Part shown: one piece after another, positions 1 to 5,510 of the stretch
Layout: each line of letters opens with the position of its first letter
How positions within the stretch are numbered: the stretch's first letter is position 1
DNA from: an uncultured Pseudomonadota bacterium
GTDB taxonomy: Bacteria; Pseudomonadota; Gammaproteobacteria; Burkholderiales; Casimicrobiaceae
Reading direction: 5' to 3'
Length of the DNA: 5,510 nucleotides
NCBI GenBank assembly: GCA_937958295.1
Contig: CALFEY010000039.1
Span: 1 to 5,510, forward strand
Notes under the pieces: generated by a model
Databases searched by the model: none
The model's input: the letters and a program-made list of their open reading frames with translations, nothing else
What the model was told of the DNA's origin: nothing
Position numbers and translations under genes: made by a program

Positions 1-524
1 ACGCATCCACGCGCCAGGTGGTGGACGAATCGAAAGGGCCCGCCGAGAAGCTCTGCAACTTCGTCCGCGCCCACGTGATCTGCTCGGGCCTGTACACCCT
101 CGAATCGGCCGTGGTCGACACCGAGACGCGCTCGCTGACCGGCGACAATCGCGTGGAGATCGTGCACTTGCGCGATCGCTACGAAGCCCTCATGTACGAC
201 GTGCTGCACGCCGGTGCCGCGGCGGGCGTGTTCACGATCTCCGACGTGCGCCTGCTGCGGCTGGGGCTGCTCGAGATGTGCAACGGCGTGAGTCGCTGGT
301 TCTCGCCCGCGGGTCGCGCCCCGATCGAGGCGGTCGCCGACAGCTTTGCCGACGTGAGCCTCGCCGCGGCGCGCGCCCGTCGCGCCAGCAAGGCCCTGCG
401 CCTTGCCGACCTCGAGCTGCGGCCGAGCGCGCATCTCGTGAGCGTGGTCCGTCGCGACTTCGAGGCCGAGAGTGCCGCCACCATCATCGAGCGCATGGCA
501 TCGCTGCCGCGCGACGTTGCTTGA
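1..524 (+). CDS. TetR/AcrR-family transcriptional regulator, C-terminal part (5' end outside window)
   Basis: The reading frame is open from base 3 to a TGA at 522-524, giving about 173 visible residues. The GTG at 18 is internal, because the frame continues upstream and no helix-turn-helix is present; the DNA-binding domain lies beyond the left edge. The visible part resembles the ligand-binding and dimerisation domain of TetR regulators. A helix rich in Arg/Glu/Tyr (RYEALMYDVLHAGAAAGVF) leads into LLRLGLLEMCNGVSRWFSPAGR and a final ADSFADVSLAAA helix, the pattern seen in TetR C-terminal domains of the KstR2/FadR-like type (W-[FY]-x-P-x-G-R followed by a closing helix). By family knowledge it should be a ligand-responsive repressor, cytoplasmic and dimeric. 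It probably shares a transcript with the ABM-like gene 18 nt downstream. About 45 residues follow the usual last helix, which is longer than typical. The ligand is unknown. Confidence 0.82.
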   Translation, partial: ASTRQVVDESKGPAEKLCNFVRAHVICSGLYTLESAVVDTETRSLTGDNRVEIVHLRDRYEALMYDVLHAGAAAGVFTISDVRLLRLGLLEMCNGVSRWFSPAGRAPIEAVADSFADVSLAAARARRASKALRLADLELRPSAHLVSVVRRDFEAESAATIIERMASLPRDVA

Positions 525-542
525 ACCGCACCTGAGGGTGAC

Positions 543-872
543 ATGATCGTACGTATCTGGCGCGGCTGGACGGCGCGCGACAATGCCGATGTCTTCGAGA
601 CGCGCGTGCGCACGCATGCGCCCACCCTCGCCCGCTCCCGCGGCTTTCGCGGGATGCGCCTGCTGCGCACCGACGGCGATGCCGAGACCGAGTTCGTCAC
701 GCTCACGTCGTTCGACACCCTCGACGACGTCAAGGCCTTTGCCGGCGAAGACTACGCGAAGGCCGTGATCCCCGAGGCTTTGCGCGCGCTCATCGCGCGC
801 GTGGAGCCGGCGGTGGGCCACTACACGGTGCGCGTCGACCAGCCGGATGGTGGGACACAGGCCGGGACCTAG
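543..872 (+). CDS. Antibiotic biosynthesis monooxygenase (ABM)-type small protein
   Basis: This is a 109-residue protein starting at ATG 543, with a GAGGGTG Shine-Dalgarno stretch at 534-540, and ending at TAG 870-872. The pattern fits the dimeric alpha/beta ferredoxin-like ABM fold. There is an N-terminal strand (MIVRIWRGWT), then a helix running to about residue 33. A G-x-R-G strand follows (GFRGMRLLRTDGDAETEFVTLTSFDTLDDVKAFAG), then a short helix and a final strand (AVGHYTV). The F-V-T-L-T-x-F-D-x-L-D-D-V-K-A-F-A-G run is the typical core of this family. Members include quinol or polyketide monooxygenases, haem-degrading enzymes and many uncharacterised proteins, so the name does not prove a reaction. 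It is cytoplasmic, with no signal peptide. Its position 18 nt after the TetR-family gene suggests co-transcription, perhaps for detoxification or redox stress. The C-terminal 12 residues (QPDGGTQAGT-like) look disordered. Confidence 0.8.
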   Translation: MIVRIWRGWTARDNADVFETRVRTHAPTLARSRGFRGMRLLRTDGDAETEFVTLTSFDTLDDVKAFAGEDYAKAVIPEALRALIARVEPAVGHYTVRVDQPDGGTQAGT

Positions 873-931
873 CCTCCCGCGCCCGCGCCGTCGATCGCGG
901 CGGTCGCGCGGCCGCCCGCAACGGCGGATGG

Positions 932-1831
932 CTACACGAAGAGCTTGTGCTTGGCCACGAGCTCGCGGATGAGGTCCACCAGCACCTTCAAGCTCGGACC
1001 GAACTCGCGGATCTGGTAGCAGATCGCCACGTGGTGCCCGGGTAGGGGCGGATTCACCTTGAGCAGGCGCACGCCGCGGTTCTCGACGTGCCGTTGCATG
1101 ATGCGCACCGGGACGATGCCGATGGCCACGCCCTGCGCGATCGTCTCCGCGGAGGCGAGGATCGAATTGCAGGTGGAGACGCGGCGCGGCTTCACGCGCG
1201 CGTCGGCAAACCACTTCATCACCGTGGCGTGCAGCCGCGCGGGCGGCGGCGGCACCAGGAGCTGGTACTCCTCGAGGTCCTGCGGCGTGAACGGCCGCCG
1301 CGGCAAGGTCATGGACGTGCTTGCGAACCAGCCGAACGCATTGATGCCGAGCGGCTCCTGCGAGACGTGCGGCGCGACGGTGGGCTCCGACACCACCGCG
1401 ACGTCGAGCGCCTGATCGTTCAGGCGCGCGCTCACCACGCCCGTGTCGCCCACGAATACCGACGTGCGGATCGCCGGGTACTGCTGCTCCATGCGCTTGA
1501 GGAGCTCCGGCAGACATACGAAGGCGAAGGTCTCGTTCACGCCGAGGCGCAACGTTCCCTTGAGGGGATCGCGCGTGCGGAAGCGCTCGACGAGCTCGCC
1601 CGCCGTGGCGAGCATGCGGTCGGCATACTCGATCAGCGCATGGCCTTCCGCCGTGAGGCTCACCCGCGGCCCGCGCCGCACGAAGAGCGGCGTGTTGAGC
1701 GCGGCCTCGAGCTCGCGGATGCGTTGCGACACCGAGGGCTGCGAGAGCTTGAGCTCGAGCGCTGCCGCGTGAAAGCTGCCGAGGCGAACGATGCGCTCGA
1801 AGGCGCGCAGCTGTCCAAGCGTGACGTACAT
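932..1831 (-). CDS. LysR-family transcriptional regulator, divergent from the TRAP operon
   Basis: This 299-residue protein has the usual LysR length. I place the start at the ATG read from 1831, because an AGGA (1845-1842 on the - strand) lies 10 nt upstream. A TTG nine bases earlier (1840) would sit only one base from that AGGA. The N-terminal winged helix-turn-helix spans residues 5-60: L-x-Q-L-R-A-F, G-S-F-H-A-A-A, L-S-Q-P-S-V-S-Q-R-I-R-E-L-E and L-F-V-R-R are all classic. A linker helix (LIEYADRMLATAGELVERF) follows, then the periplasmic-binding-protein-like effector domain from about residue 94 (GTLRLGVNETFAFVCLPELLKRM) to the end. LysR proteins bind T-N11-A sites as tetramers, usually activating the divergent operon when a pathway metabolite binds. 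Here the divergent genes are a TRAP transporter and an aldolase, so the effector is probably the imported acid or a product of it; that is inference. Confidence 0.93.
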   Translation of the reverse strand: MYVTLGQLRAFERIVRLGSFHAAALELKLSQPSVSQRIRELEAALNTPLFVRRGPRVSLTAEGHALIEYADRMLATAGELVERFRTRDPLKGTLRLGVNETFAFVCLPELLKRMEQQYPAIRTSVFVGDTGVVSARLNDQALDVAVVSEPTVAPHVSQEPLGINAFGWFASTSMTLPRRPFTPQDLEEYQLLVPPPPARLHATVMKWFADARVKPRRVSTCNSILASAETIAQGVAIGIVPVRIMQRHVENRGVRLLKVNPPLPGHHVAICYQIREFGPSLKVLVDLIRELVAKHKLFV

Positions 1832-1849
1832 GATTGTCAAATCCTATCA
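1831..1849. promoter_or_regulatory. Candidate LysR-box (TGAT-N11-ATCA dyad) at the lysR start
   Basis: TGAT at 1831-1834 and ATCA at 1846-1849 form a perfect 4-bp dyad separated by 11 bases, the T-N11-A layout typical of LysR-family binding sites. A second phase, TTG-N11-CAA, covers 1834-1850. The site overlaps the first base of the regulator's ATG and its Shine-Dalgarno, so binding here would fit negative autoregulation. It lies in an AT-rich island (about 1831-1885) in otherwise GC-rich DNA. Such short dyads also arise by chance in AT-rich DNA, so this is a candidate only. Confidence 0.45.
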
Positions 1850-1920
1850 AATTCCCCCACAAAAATCAGCTTTTTTAAATATCGACGCACTGCTAACGTG
1901 CGACCCCAACAACGGGACCG

Positions 1921-1937
1921 TGCAAGGTCTGTTTGCA
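1921..1937. promoter_or_regulatory. Inverted repeat TGCAA-N7-TTGCA, candidate operator
   Basis: TGCAA (1921-1925) and TTGCA (1933-1937) form a perfect 5-bp dyad around a 7-base spacer, within the control region between the regulator and the permease. Its 17-bp span suits a dimeric regulator. It lacks the T-N11-A spacing, so it may be a second type of site, or a leader element if transcription starts upstream. I could not identify a convincing -35/-10 pair to place it relative to a promoter. Confidence 0.3.
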
Positions 1938-1970
1938 AAGTCCCGGCGCGCGGCGCGCACAGCCGCACCT

Positions 1971-1996
1971 GAAGGAGGGTCTGCGCCTGCGCAGAC
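1971..1996 (+). promoter_or_regulatory. Strong Shine-Dalgarno followed by a perfect inverted repeat (structured leader)
   Basis: GAAGGAGGG at 1971-1979 is the best Shine-Dalgarno match upstream of the permease. It runs directly into GTCTGCGC (1979-1986), CT, GCGCAGAC (1989-1996), an inverted repeat with 8 of 8 bases paired. In RNA this would fold as a GC-rich stem of at least 7 bp with a 4-base loop. No ATG or GTG sits at normal distance from the Shine-Dalgarno. In-frame choices are CTG 1987 (in the loop, 7 nt after the G-run), GTG 2005 (8 nt after the stem) and ATG 2053. As DNA, the 18-bp palindrome could instead be an operator. Confidence 0.55.
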
Positions 1997-2052
1997 GAAC
2001 GTCGGTGTCGGCCCCACTTGCTCCCGTCCTACCCGCCGAGGCCACCCTGCCG

Positions 2053-3888
2053 ATGGGCGTGGCCCCCCCCCGCTGGCTGCACGCGATCGATCAGGCAGTG
2101 ATCGCATTGCTCAACTTGATGCTGGCCATCGAGGTGCTGCTCGTGTTCGGGAGCACGATGATCCGCTCCGTGTTCAACACCTCCGCGATGATGTGGGTGG
2201 ACGAGCTGTCGCCGCTGTTCCTCGTCAACCTCGCCTTCCTCGGCGGCGCCGTGGCGTACGGCCGCGGTCAGTTCATCGCCATCACGCTGCTCGTGGATCG
2301 ATTGCCCCGCGTGGGCAACGGGATCATGAGGGCGTTCGCGGAGTGGCTCGTGATCGGAATCTCGGCCCTGCTTGGCGGCTGGTCGATCCCGCTGCTGCTC
2401 GCCAACGCCGAGGAGAAGACGCTGCTCCTGGGCGTGAGCTACGTGTGGATGACGCTGCCGATGGCCCTCGGTTGCGGCCTCTTCATCTTCCACGCGCTGC
2501 GGGGGCTCGCGAGCCGAGCGGTGGGGCTCAACCTGGCGGGGCTCGCCTTCGCGGGAGCCGCGCTGGCGCTGTTCTTCCTCGCGCGTCCGTTCCTCGCGAC
2601 GAGCCCGTCGCTGCTCTACTCCCTGCTCTTCGTGGCCTTCGTGGGTCTCATCGCCGCCGGGGTGCCGGTGGGCTTCGTTCTCGCCACGATCGGCATCGGC
2701 TGCGTGCAGGCAATGGGCTCCGCCGACATGCTGGGGGTGGTGATGAATGCCCAGCGCGGCTCCGGCGGCTTCATCTTCCTCGCGCTGCCCTTCTTCGTTC
2801 TGGCCGGATTCATCATGGACCGCGCCGACGTGGGCGGCCGCATCGTCGATTTCCTCGACTCCTTGATCGGCCACTTCAAGGGAGGCCTGCTGCAGGTGAT
2901 GGTGGTGGGTGTCTACGTATCGTCGTGCATCTCGGGGTCGAAGGCCGCCGACATGGCCACGATCGGCATCCCGATGAACCGCAAGCTCGATGCGCACGGC
3001 TACGAACCGCACGAGCGCGCCGCCCTCCTCGCGGCGTCGGCCGCGATGGCGGAGTCGGTGCCGCCATCGATCGCCCTGATCCTGCTGGGCTCGTCCACCG
3101 CCATCTCCACCGGGGCGCTGTTCGTGGCGGGCCTCCTGCCCGCGGCGACCGTGGCCATCTGCCTGATGCTGCTGGTGCGCTACCGCGCGTCGCATGCCGG
3201 CTGGAAGCCCTCGCCCCGCGCGCCGCGGCAGGTGGTGCTGCGTAACGGCAAGCGGGCGATCCTGCCCCTGATGATGCCGGTCATCCTGCTCGGCGGGATC
3301 GTCGCGGGCATCGGGACCCCCACCGAGGTATCGACCTTCGCGGTGCTCTACGGCCTCGCCCTCGGCCTCCTCTACCGGCGCTTCCGCTGGAGCGACCTGT
3401 GGTCGGTGCTCTCGAGCGCCACGCTGCTCAACGGCATGATCTTCTTCACGGTCAGCGCCGCCACCATCTTCTCGTGGGCGATGACGCTGGAGGGCGTCAC
3501 CACCGCCATCGCCACCGCCGTGGCGCACCTCGGCCCGGCGCTCTTCCTCCCCGCGGTGATCATCATCACGATCATCATGGGTGCGGTGCTCGAGAGCTTC
3601 GTGACGATCGTGATCCTCGCGCCGTTGCTGCTGCCCGTGTGCATCGCGCTCGGCATCAATCCGCTGCAGTACGGAATCATCATGACCGAGGCGTTCGGGA
3701 TCGGCTCGATCCTGCCGCCGATCGGCATCGCGCTGTACGTTGCCTGCGCCATCTGCGGGGCCAAGGTCGAGCTCGCGAGCCGTCCCTTGCTGCGCTACCT
3801 GGCCGTGATGATCGGCGGCCTGCTTCTGGTGGCCTTCGTGCCGTGGATCACCACGGTGCTGCCCATGTTGTTCAACTTCAAGTTCTAG
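2053..3888 (+). CDS. Fused TRAP transporter permease (DctQ-DctM, small and large membrane subunits in one chain)
   Basis: From ATG 2053 this is a 611-residue, highly hydrophobic inner-membrane protein ending at TAG 3886-3888. Residues about 12-150 form a DctQ-like four-helix unit with the conserved W-x-D-E (48-51) and the G-G-A-x-x-Y-G-R-G-Q-F-I run. A linker with one extra hydrophobic segment (about 162-177) leads into DctM from about 187. The DctM part carries the I-S-G-S-K-A-A-D motif (293-300), V-P-P-S-I-A-L-I (336-343), G-T-P-T-E (421-425) and L-P-P-I-G (554-558), hallmarks of the large ion-coupling subunit. TRAP permeases use the sodium gradient to import organic acids delivered by a DctP protein, here encoded 21 nt downstream. 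The start is uncertain. ATG 2053 has only GAGG at 2038-2041, while GTG 2005, CTG 1987 or TTG 1933 would add 16, 22 or 40 residues. The serine usually seen after I-S-G-S is lysine here, as in some fused TRAP permeases. Confidence 0.92.
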   Translation: MGVAPPRWLHAIDQAVIALLNLMLAIEVLLVFGSTMIRSVFNTSAMMWVDELSPLFLVNLAFLGGAVAYGRGQFIAITLLVDRLPRVGNGIMRAFAEWLVIGISALLGGWSIPLLLANAEEKTLLLGVSYVWMTLPMALGCGLFIFHALRGLASRAVGLNLAGLAFAGAALALFFLARPFLATSPSLLYSLLFVAFVGLIAAGVPVGFVLATIGIGCVQAMGSADMLGVVMNAQRGSGGFIFLALPFFVLAGFIMDRADVGGRIVDFLDSLIGHFKGGLLQVMVVGVYVSSCISGSKAADMATIGIPMNRKLDAHGYEPHERAALLAASAAMAESVPPSIALILLGSSTAISTGALFVAGLLPAATVAICLMLLVRYRASHAGWKPSPRAPRQVVLRNGKRAILPLMMPVILLGGIVAGIGTPTEVSTFAVLYGLALGLLYRRFRWSDLWSVLSSATLLNGMIFFTVSAATIFSWAMTLEGVTTAIATAVAHLGPALFLPAVIIITIIMGAVLESFVTIVILAPLLLPVCIALGINPLQYGIIMTEAFGIGSILPPIGIALYVACAICGAKVELASRPLLRYLAVMIGGLLLVAFVPWITTVLPMLFNFKF

Positions 3889-3893
3889 CTTCC

Positions 3894-3899
3894 AGGAGG
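3894..3899 (+). promoter_or_regulatory. Shine-Dalgarno AGGAGG of the solute-binding protein gene
   Basis: A perfect AGGAGG lies 10 nt before the ATG at 3910, inside the 21-nt gap after the permease stop. It fixes that start and suggests strong translation, consistent with the excess of binding protein over permease expected for TRAP systems. Confidence 0.8.
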
Positions 3900-3909
3900 A
3901 CATTCGCGC

Positions 3910-4932
3910 ATGAACGATACGACCACTCCCGCCGCCTCGGCAAAGGCCCCCGCGCGTCGCCGGCTGCTGCAGGCCGCTGCCGGTGCCGCGCTCGTTCCGC
4001 TGGTGGGTAGCGCCCGCGCCCAGACCGCCAAGCGCATCCGCTTAGCCCACCCCGCCCCTGCCGCGCATGCCTGGCACATCTGGGCAGAGCAGTTCAAGAA
4101 GGTGGTGGAACAGGAGTCGGGCGGCAAGCTCACCGTGCAGATTTTTCCCAATGCCCAGATGGGCAATGAGCGCGACACCGCACAGGCGGTGCGCGTGGGC
4201 TCCCTCGAGATGGGCGCCATCGGCGTGGGACTGATGAACTGGGTGCCCGAGATGTCGATCACGGACGCGCCGTTCCTCTGGAAATCGCGCGCGCAATGCT
4301 GGAATGCCATCAATGGCGCCTTCGGAGATGACCTGCGCAAGCGCTGCCTCGACAAGGGCTTCGTGCTGTCGGGCTGGACCGATCTCGGCTTTCGCAGCAT
4401 CACCAACAACAAGCTGCCGATCAACAGCGCCAAGGACATGCAGGGTCTGAAGATGCGCGTCCCCAATTCCAAGGCCTACATCCAGATGATCCAGGCCATG
4501 GGCGCCACCACGGTGGCCGTAGACCTGTCCGAGCTCTACCTCGCGCTGCGCCAGGGCGTGGCCGACGGCCAGGACACGCCGCCGTCGGTGGTCAAGTCCA
4601 ACAAGTACTACGAAGTGCAGAAGTACATCTCCAAGACCGACCACGTACTGACCACCGCCTACACGGTGACCAACCCGAAGTTCTTCGACAGCCTCGCCCC
4701 GGACGAGAAGAAGGCCTTTCTCTCCGCCTGCAGCAATGCCAACGATTTTCTGCGCAATCACACGGTGAAGGACGAGGGGGAGGCCTACGCCTTCCTCAAG
4801 GGACAGGGCATGCAGGTCAACCTCACCCCTGACGTCGAGTCGTTCCGCGTGGCCACGGCCTCCGTGATCGAGAAGAACCCCGACCTCTTCCTGCCGGAGC
4901 TCGTCAAGGCGGCGCGCGCCACGCCCGCGTGA
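3910..4932 (+). CDS. dctP: TRAP transporter solute-binding protein, DctP family, Tat-exported
   Basis: This 340-residue protein is the periplasmic receptor of the transporter. The N-terminus has a Tat-like signal: A-R-R-R-L-L-Q (15-21), a weakly hydrophobic stretch to about 33, and a likely cleavage site at A-R-A/Q (37-38). The mature part shows the DctP fold: R-L-A-H-P-x-P (ligand-lobe strand), W-x-E-Q-F-K-K-x-V-E-x-x-S-G-G-K-L, F-P-N-A-Q-M-G-x-E-R, L-K-M-R-V-P (R183) and D-L-S-E-L-Y-L-A-L-R-Q-G-V-A-D-G-Q-D (205-222). By family knowledge, the arginine of K-x-R-V-P salt-bridges the ligand carboxylate, so an organic acid is the expected substrate. It lies 21 nt after the fused permease with a perfect Shine-Dalgarno, and its stop overlaps an in-frame GTG of the aldolase gene. 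Substrate identity cannot be read from sequence alone. Confidence 0.95.
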   Translation: MNDTTTPAASAKAPARRRLLQAAAGAALVPLVGSARAQTAKRIRLAHPAPAAHAWHIWAEQFKKVVEQESGGKLTVQIFPNAQMGNERDTAQAVRVGSLEMGAIGVGLMNWVPEMSITDAPFLWKSRAQCWNAINGAFGDDLRKRCLDKGFVLSGWTDLGFRSITNNKLPINSAKDMQGLKMRVPNSKAYIQMIQAMGATTVAVDLSELYLALRQGVADGQDTPPSVVKSNKYYEVQKYISKTDHVLTTAYTVTNPKFFDSLAPDEKKAFLSACSNANDFLRNHTVKDEGEAYAFLKGQGMQVNLTPDVESFRVATASVIEKNPDLFLPELVKAARATPA

Positions 4933-4952
4933 CGCAGGACCGGAATGCACCG

Positions 4953-5510
4953 ATGATCGCCATCAACGCCGTCAAGGCTGCCGCGAGGACCGGCGTCCCT
5001 ATTCGCGGAATTCATCTCACCTTCGCCGCGCCCGCCGTGATCGAGGTCGTGGCGTCCGAGCGTCTCGACTTCGTCTACCTCGATGGGGAGCACGGGTGCT
5101 TCGACTCGCGCGACTTCGAGCTCATGTGCATCACCGCGGAGCGGCATCGTCTCACGCCGATCGCACGCATCCCCGATCCTTCGAGCGCGACCATCACACG
5201 CTTCCTCGATCGCGGCATCCGGGGGATCGTGGTGCCGCACGTGGAGTCGGTGGCCGATGCGCGGAGCGCCATCGATGCGGCGTACTTCGCACCCGTGGGC
5301 GCGCGCTCGTTCGGCGCGGGCCGCCCCGAGTACTGGGAGAGCGGTACCGATCGCGCGGCGTACATGCACGCCTGCAACGAGGCGGTATCGATCTGCATGA
5401 TGATCGAAAGCGCCGCCGGGCTCGCCTGTGCCCACGAGATCGCGAAGGTCCCGGGCGTGGCCTACCTTAGCTTCGGCCTGCTCGCCCTCGCGCAGTCCCT
5501 GCGGCGCCCG
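4953..5510 (+). CDS. HpcH/HpaI-family aldolase, N-terminal 186 residues (3' end outside window)
   Basis: The frame runs from ATG 4953 with no stop to the last base, so the gene is cut by the window. It matches class II pyruvate aldolases of the HpcH/HpaI family, (beta/alpha)8 barrels that cleave or form 2-oxo acids using a divalent metal. Visible landmarks are L-D-G-E-H-G (D44, H47), A-R-I-P (R72), V-V-P-H-V-E-S and M-I-E-S (E152). H47, R72 and E152 correspond to H45, R70 and the metal ligand E149 of E. coli HpaI. The second metal ligand, Asp175 of G-P-A-D-L, is replaced: G-L-L-A-L places A178 there, exactly 26 residues after E152 as in HpaI. The start aligns with INAVKAAARTG, like the HpaI N-terminus. 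An in-frame GTG at 4929 overlaps the dctP stop (GTGA) and could add 8 residues. It is in an operon with the transporter, so it probably acts on the imported acid. Confidence 0.9.
   Translation, partial: MIAINAVKAAARTGVPIRGIHLTFAAPAVIEVVASERLDFVYLDGEHGCFDSRDFELMCITAERHRLTPIARIPDPSSATITRFLDRGIRGIVVPHVESVADARSAIDAAYFAPVGARSFGAGRPEYWESGTDRAAYMHACNEAVSICMMIESAAGLACAHEIAKVPGVAYLSFGLLALAQSLRRP

Noticed and set aside
873..931. Possible bidirectional terminator between the convergent genes
   Set aside because: A CGCCG-N7-CGGCG dyad (886-902) exists but has only 5 bp and no T-run on either strand; such dyads are common in DNA this GC-rich.
1861..1876. AAAAA-TCAGC-TTTTTT as an intrinsic terminator or hairpin
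   Set aside because: The stem would be A-T pairs only and lacks a GC core; it is better seen as part of the AT-rich promoter island.
1834..1880. Sigma-70 promoter from TTGTCA (1834-1839) toward the permease
   Set aside because: No acceptable -10 hexamer lies 16-18 bases downstream; TTAAAT at 1875-1880 has wrong spacing. The promoter could not be assigned from sequence.
1088..1972. A 294-codon + strand frame across the LysR gene
   Set aside because: Antisense to a textbook LysR protein and extremely Arg/His-rich; no plausible ribosome binding site or domain.
1933..2052. TTG at 1933 as the permease start
   Set aside because: It would add 40 Arg-rich residues that do not look like a DctQ N-terminus, has only a weak AAGG upstream, and places the strong Shine-Dalgarno and the hairpin inside the gene.
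1791..3245. A 484-codon + strand open frame overlapping the control region and the permease
   Set aside because: Arg/Pro/Gly-rich translation with no domain; it is a shifted frame of the permease coding sequence.
2029..3903. A 624-codon open frame on the - strand opposite the permease
   Set aside because: It is antisense to a clear TRAP permease, rich in His/Arg/Glu/Gln without any fold pattern, and is explained by GC-rich codon bias leaving the opposite frame free of stops.
4042..4950. A 302-codon open frame on the - strand opposite dctP
   Set aside because: Antisense shadow of an unmistakable DctP gene; composition is His/Leu/Gly/Arg-rich with no recognisable motif.

Overview
The window looks like a chromosomal segment of a GC-rich proteobacterium, most likely a betaproteobacterium of the Burkholderiales kind. 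That is inferred from strongly GC-biased third codon positions, Tat-type secretion of the solute-binding protein, and the layout of a LysR regulator divergent from a TRAP transporter. No marker gene fixes the taxon.

Left block (1-872, + strand): the C-terminal part of a TetR/AcrR-family regulator, whose N-terminal DNA-binding domain lies off the left edge. It is followed 18 nt later by a small protein with an antibiotic-biosynthesis-monooxygenase (ABM) type ferredoxin-like fold. The two probably form one operon. It converges on the LysR gene across 59 GC-rich bases (873-931) in which I see no convincing terminator.

Middle and right block (932-5510): a LysR-family regulator on the - strand is divergent from a + strand operon. 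The operon holds a fused TRAP permease (DctQ + DctM in one chain), a Tat-exported DctP-type solute-binding protein, and the first 186 codons of an HpcH/HpaI-family aldolase that runs off the right edge. The likely logic is capture of an organic acid in the periplasm by DctP, sodium-driven import through the QM permease, and retro-aldol cleavage or related processing by the aldolase, with the LysR protein sensing the ligand. The substrate cannot be read from the sequence.

The roughly 220-base divergent control region is the richest non-coding part. It has an AT-rich island, a LysR-type TGAT-N11-ATCA dyad touching the regulator's start codon, a TGCAA-N7-TTGCA dyad, and a strong Shine-Dalgarno sequence directly followed by a perfect 8-bp-arm inverted repeat. 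That last arrangement leaves the permease start ambiguous and suggests a structured initiation region.

The most notable protein-level oddity is in the aldolase. The aspartate that is the second metal ligand in this family is alanine here, while the other catalytic residues are in register.
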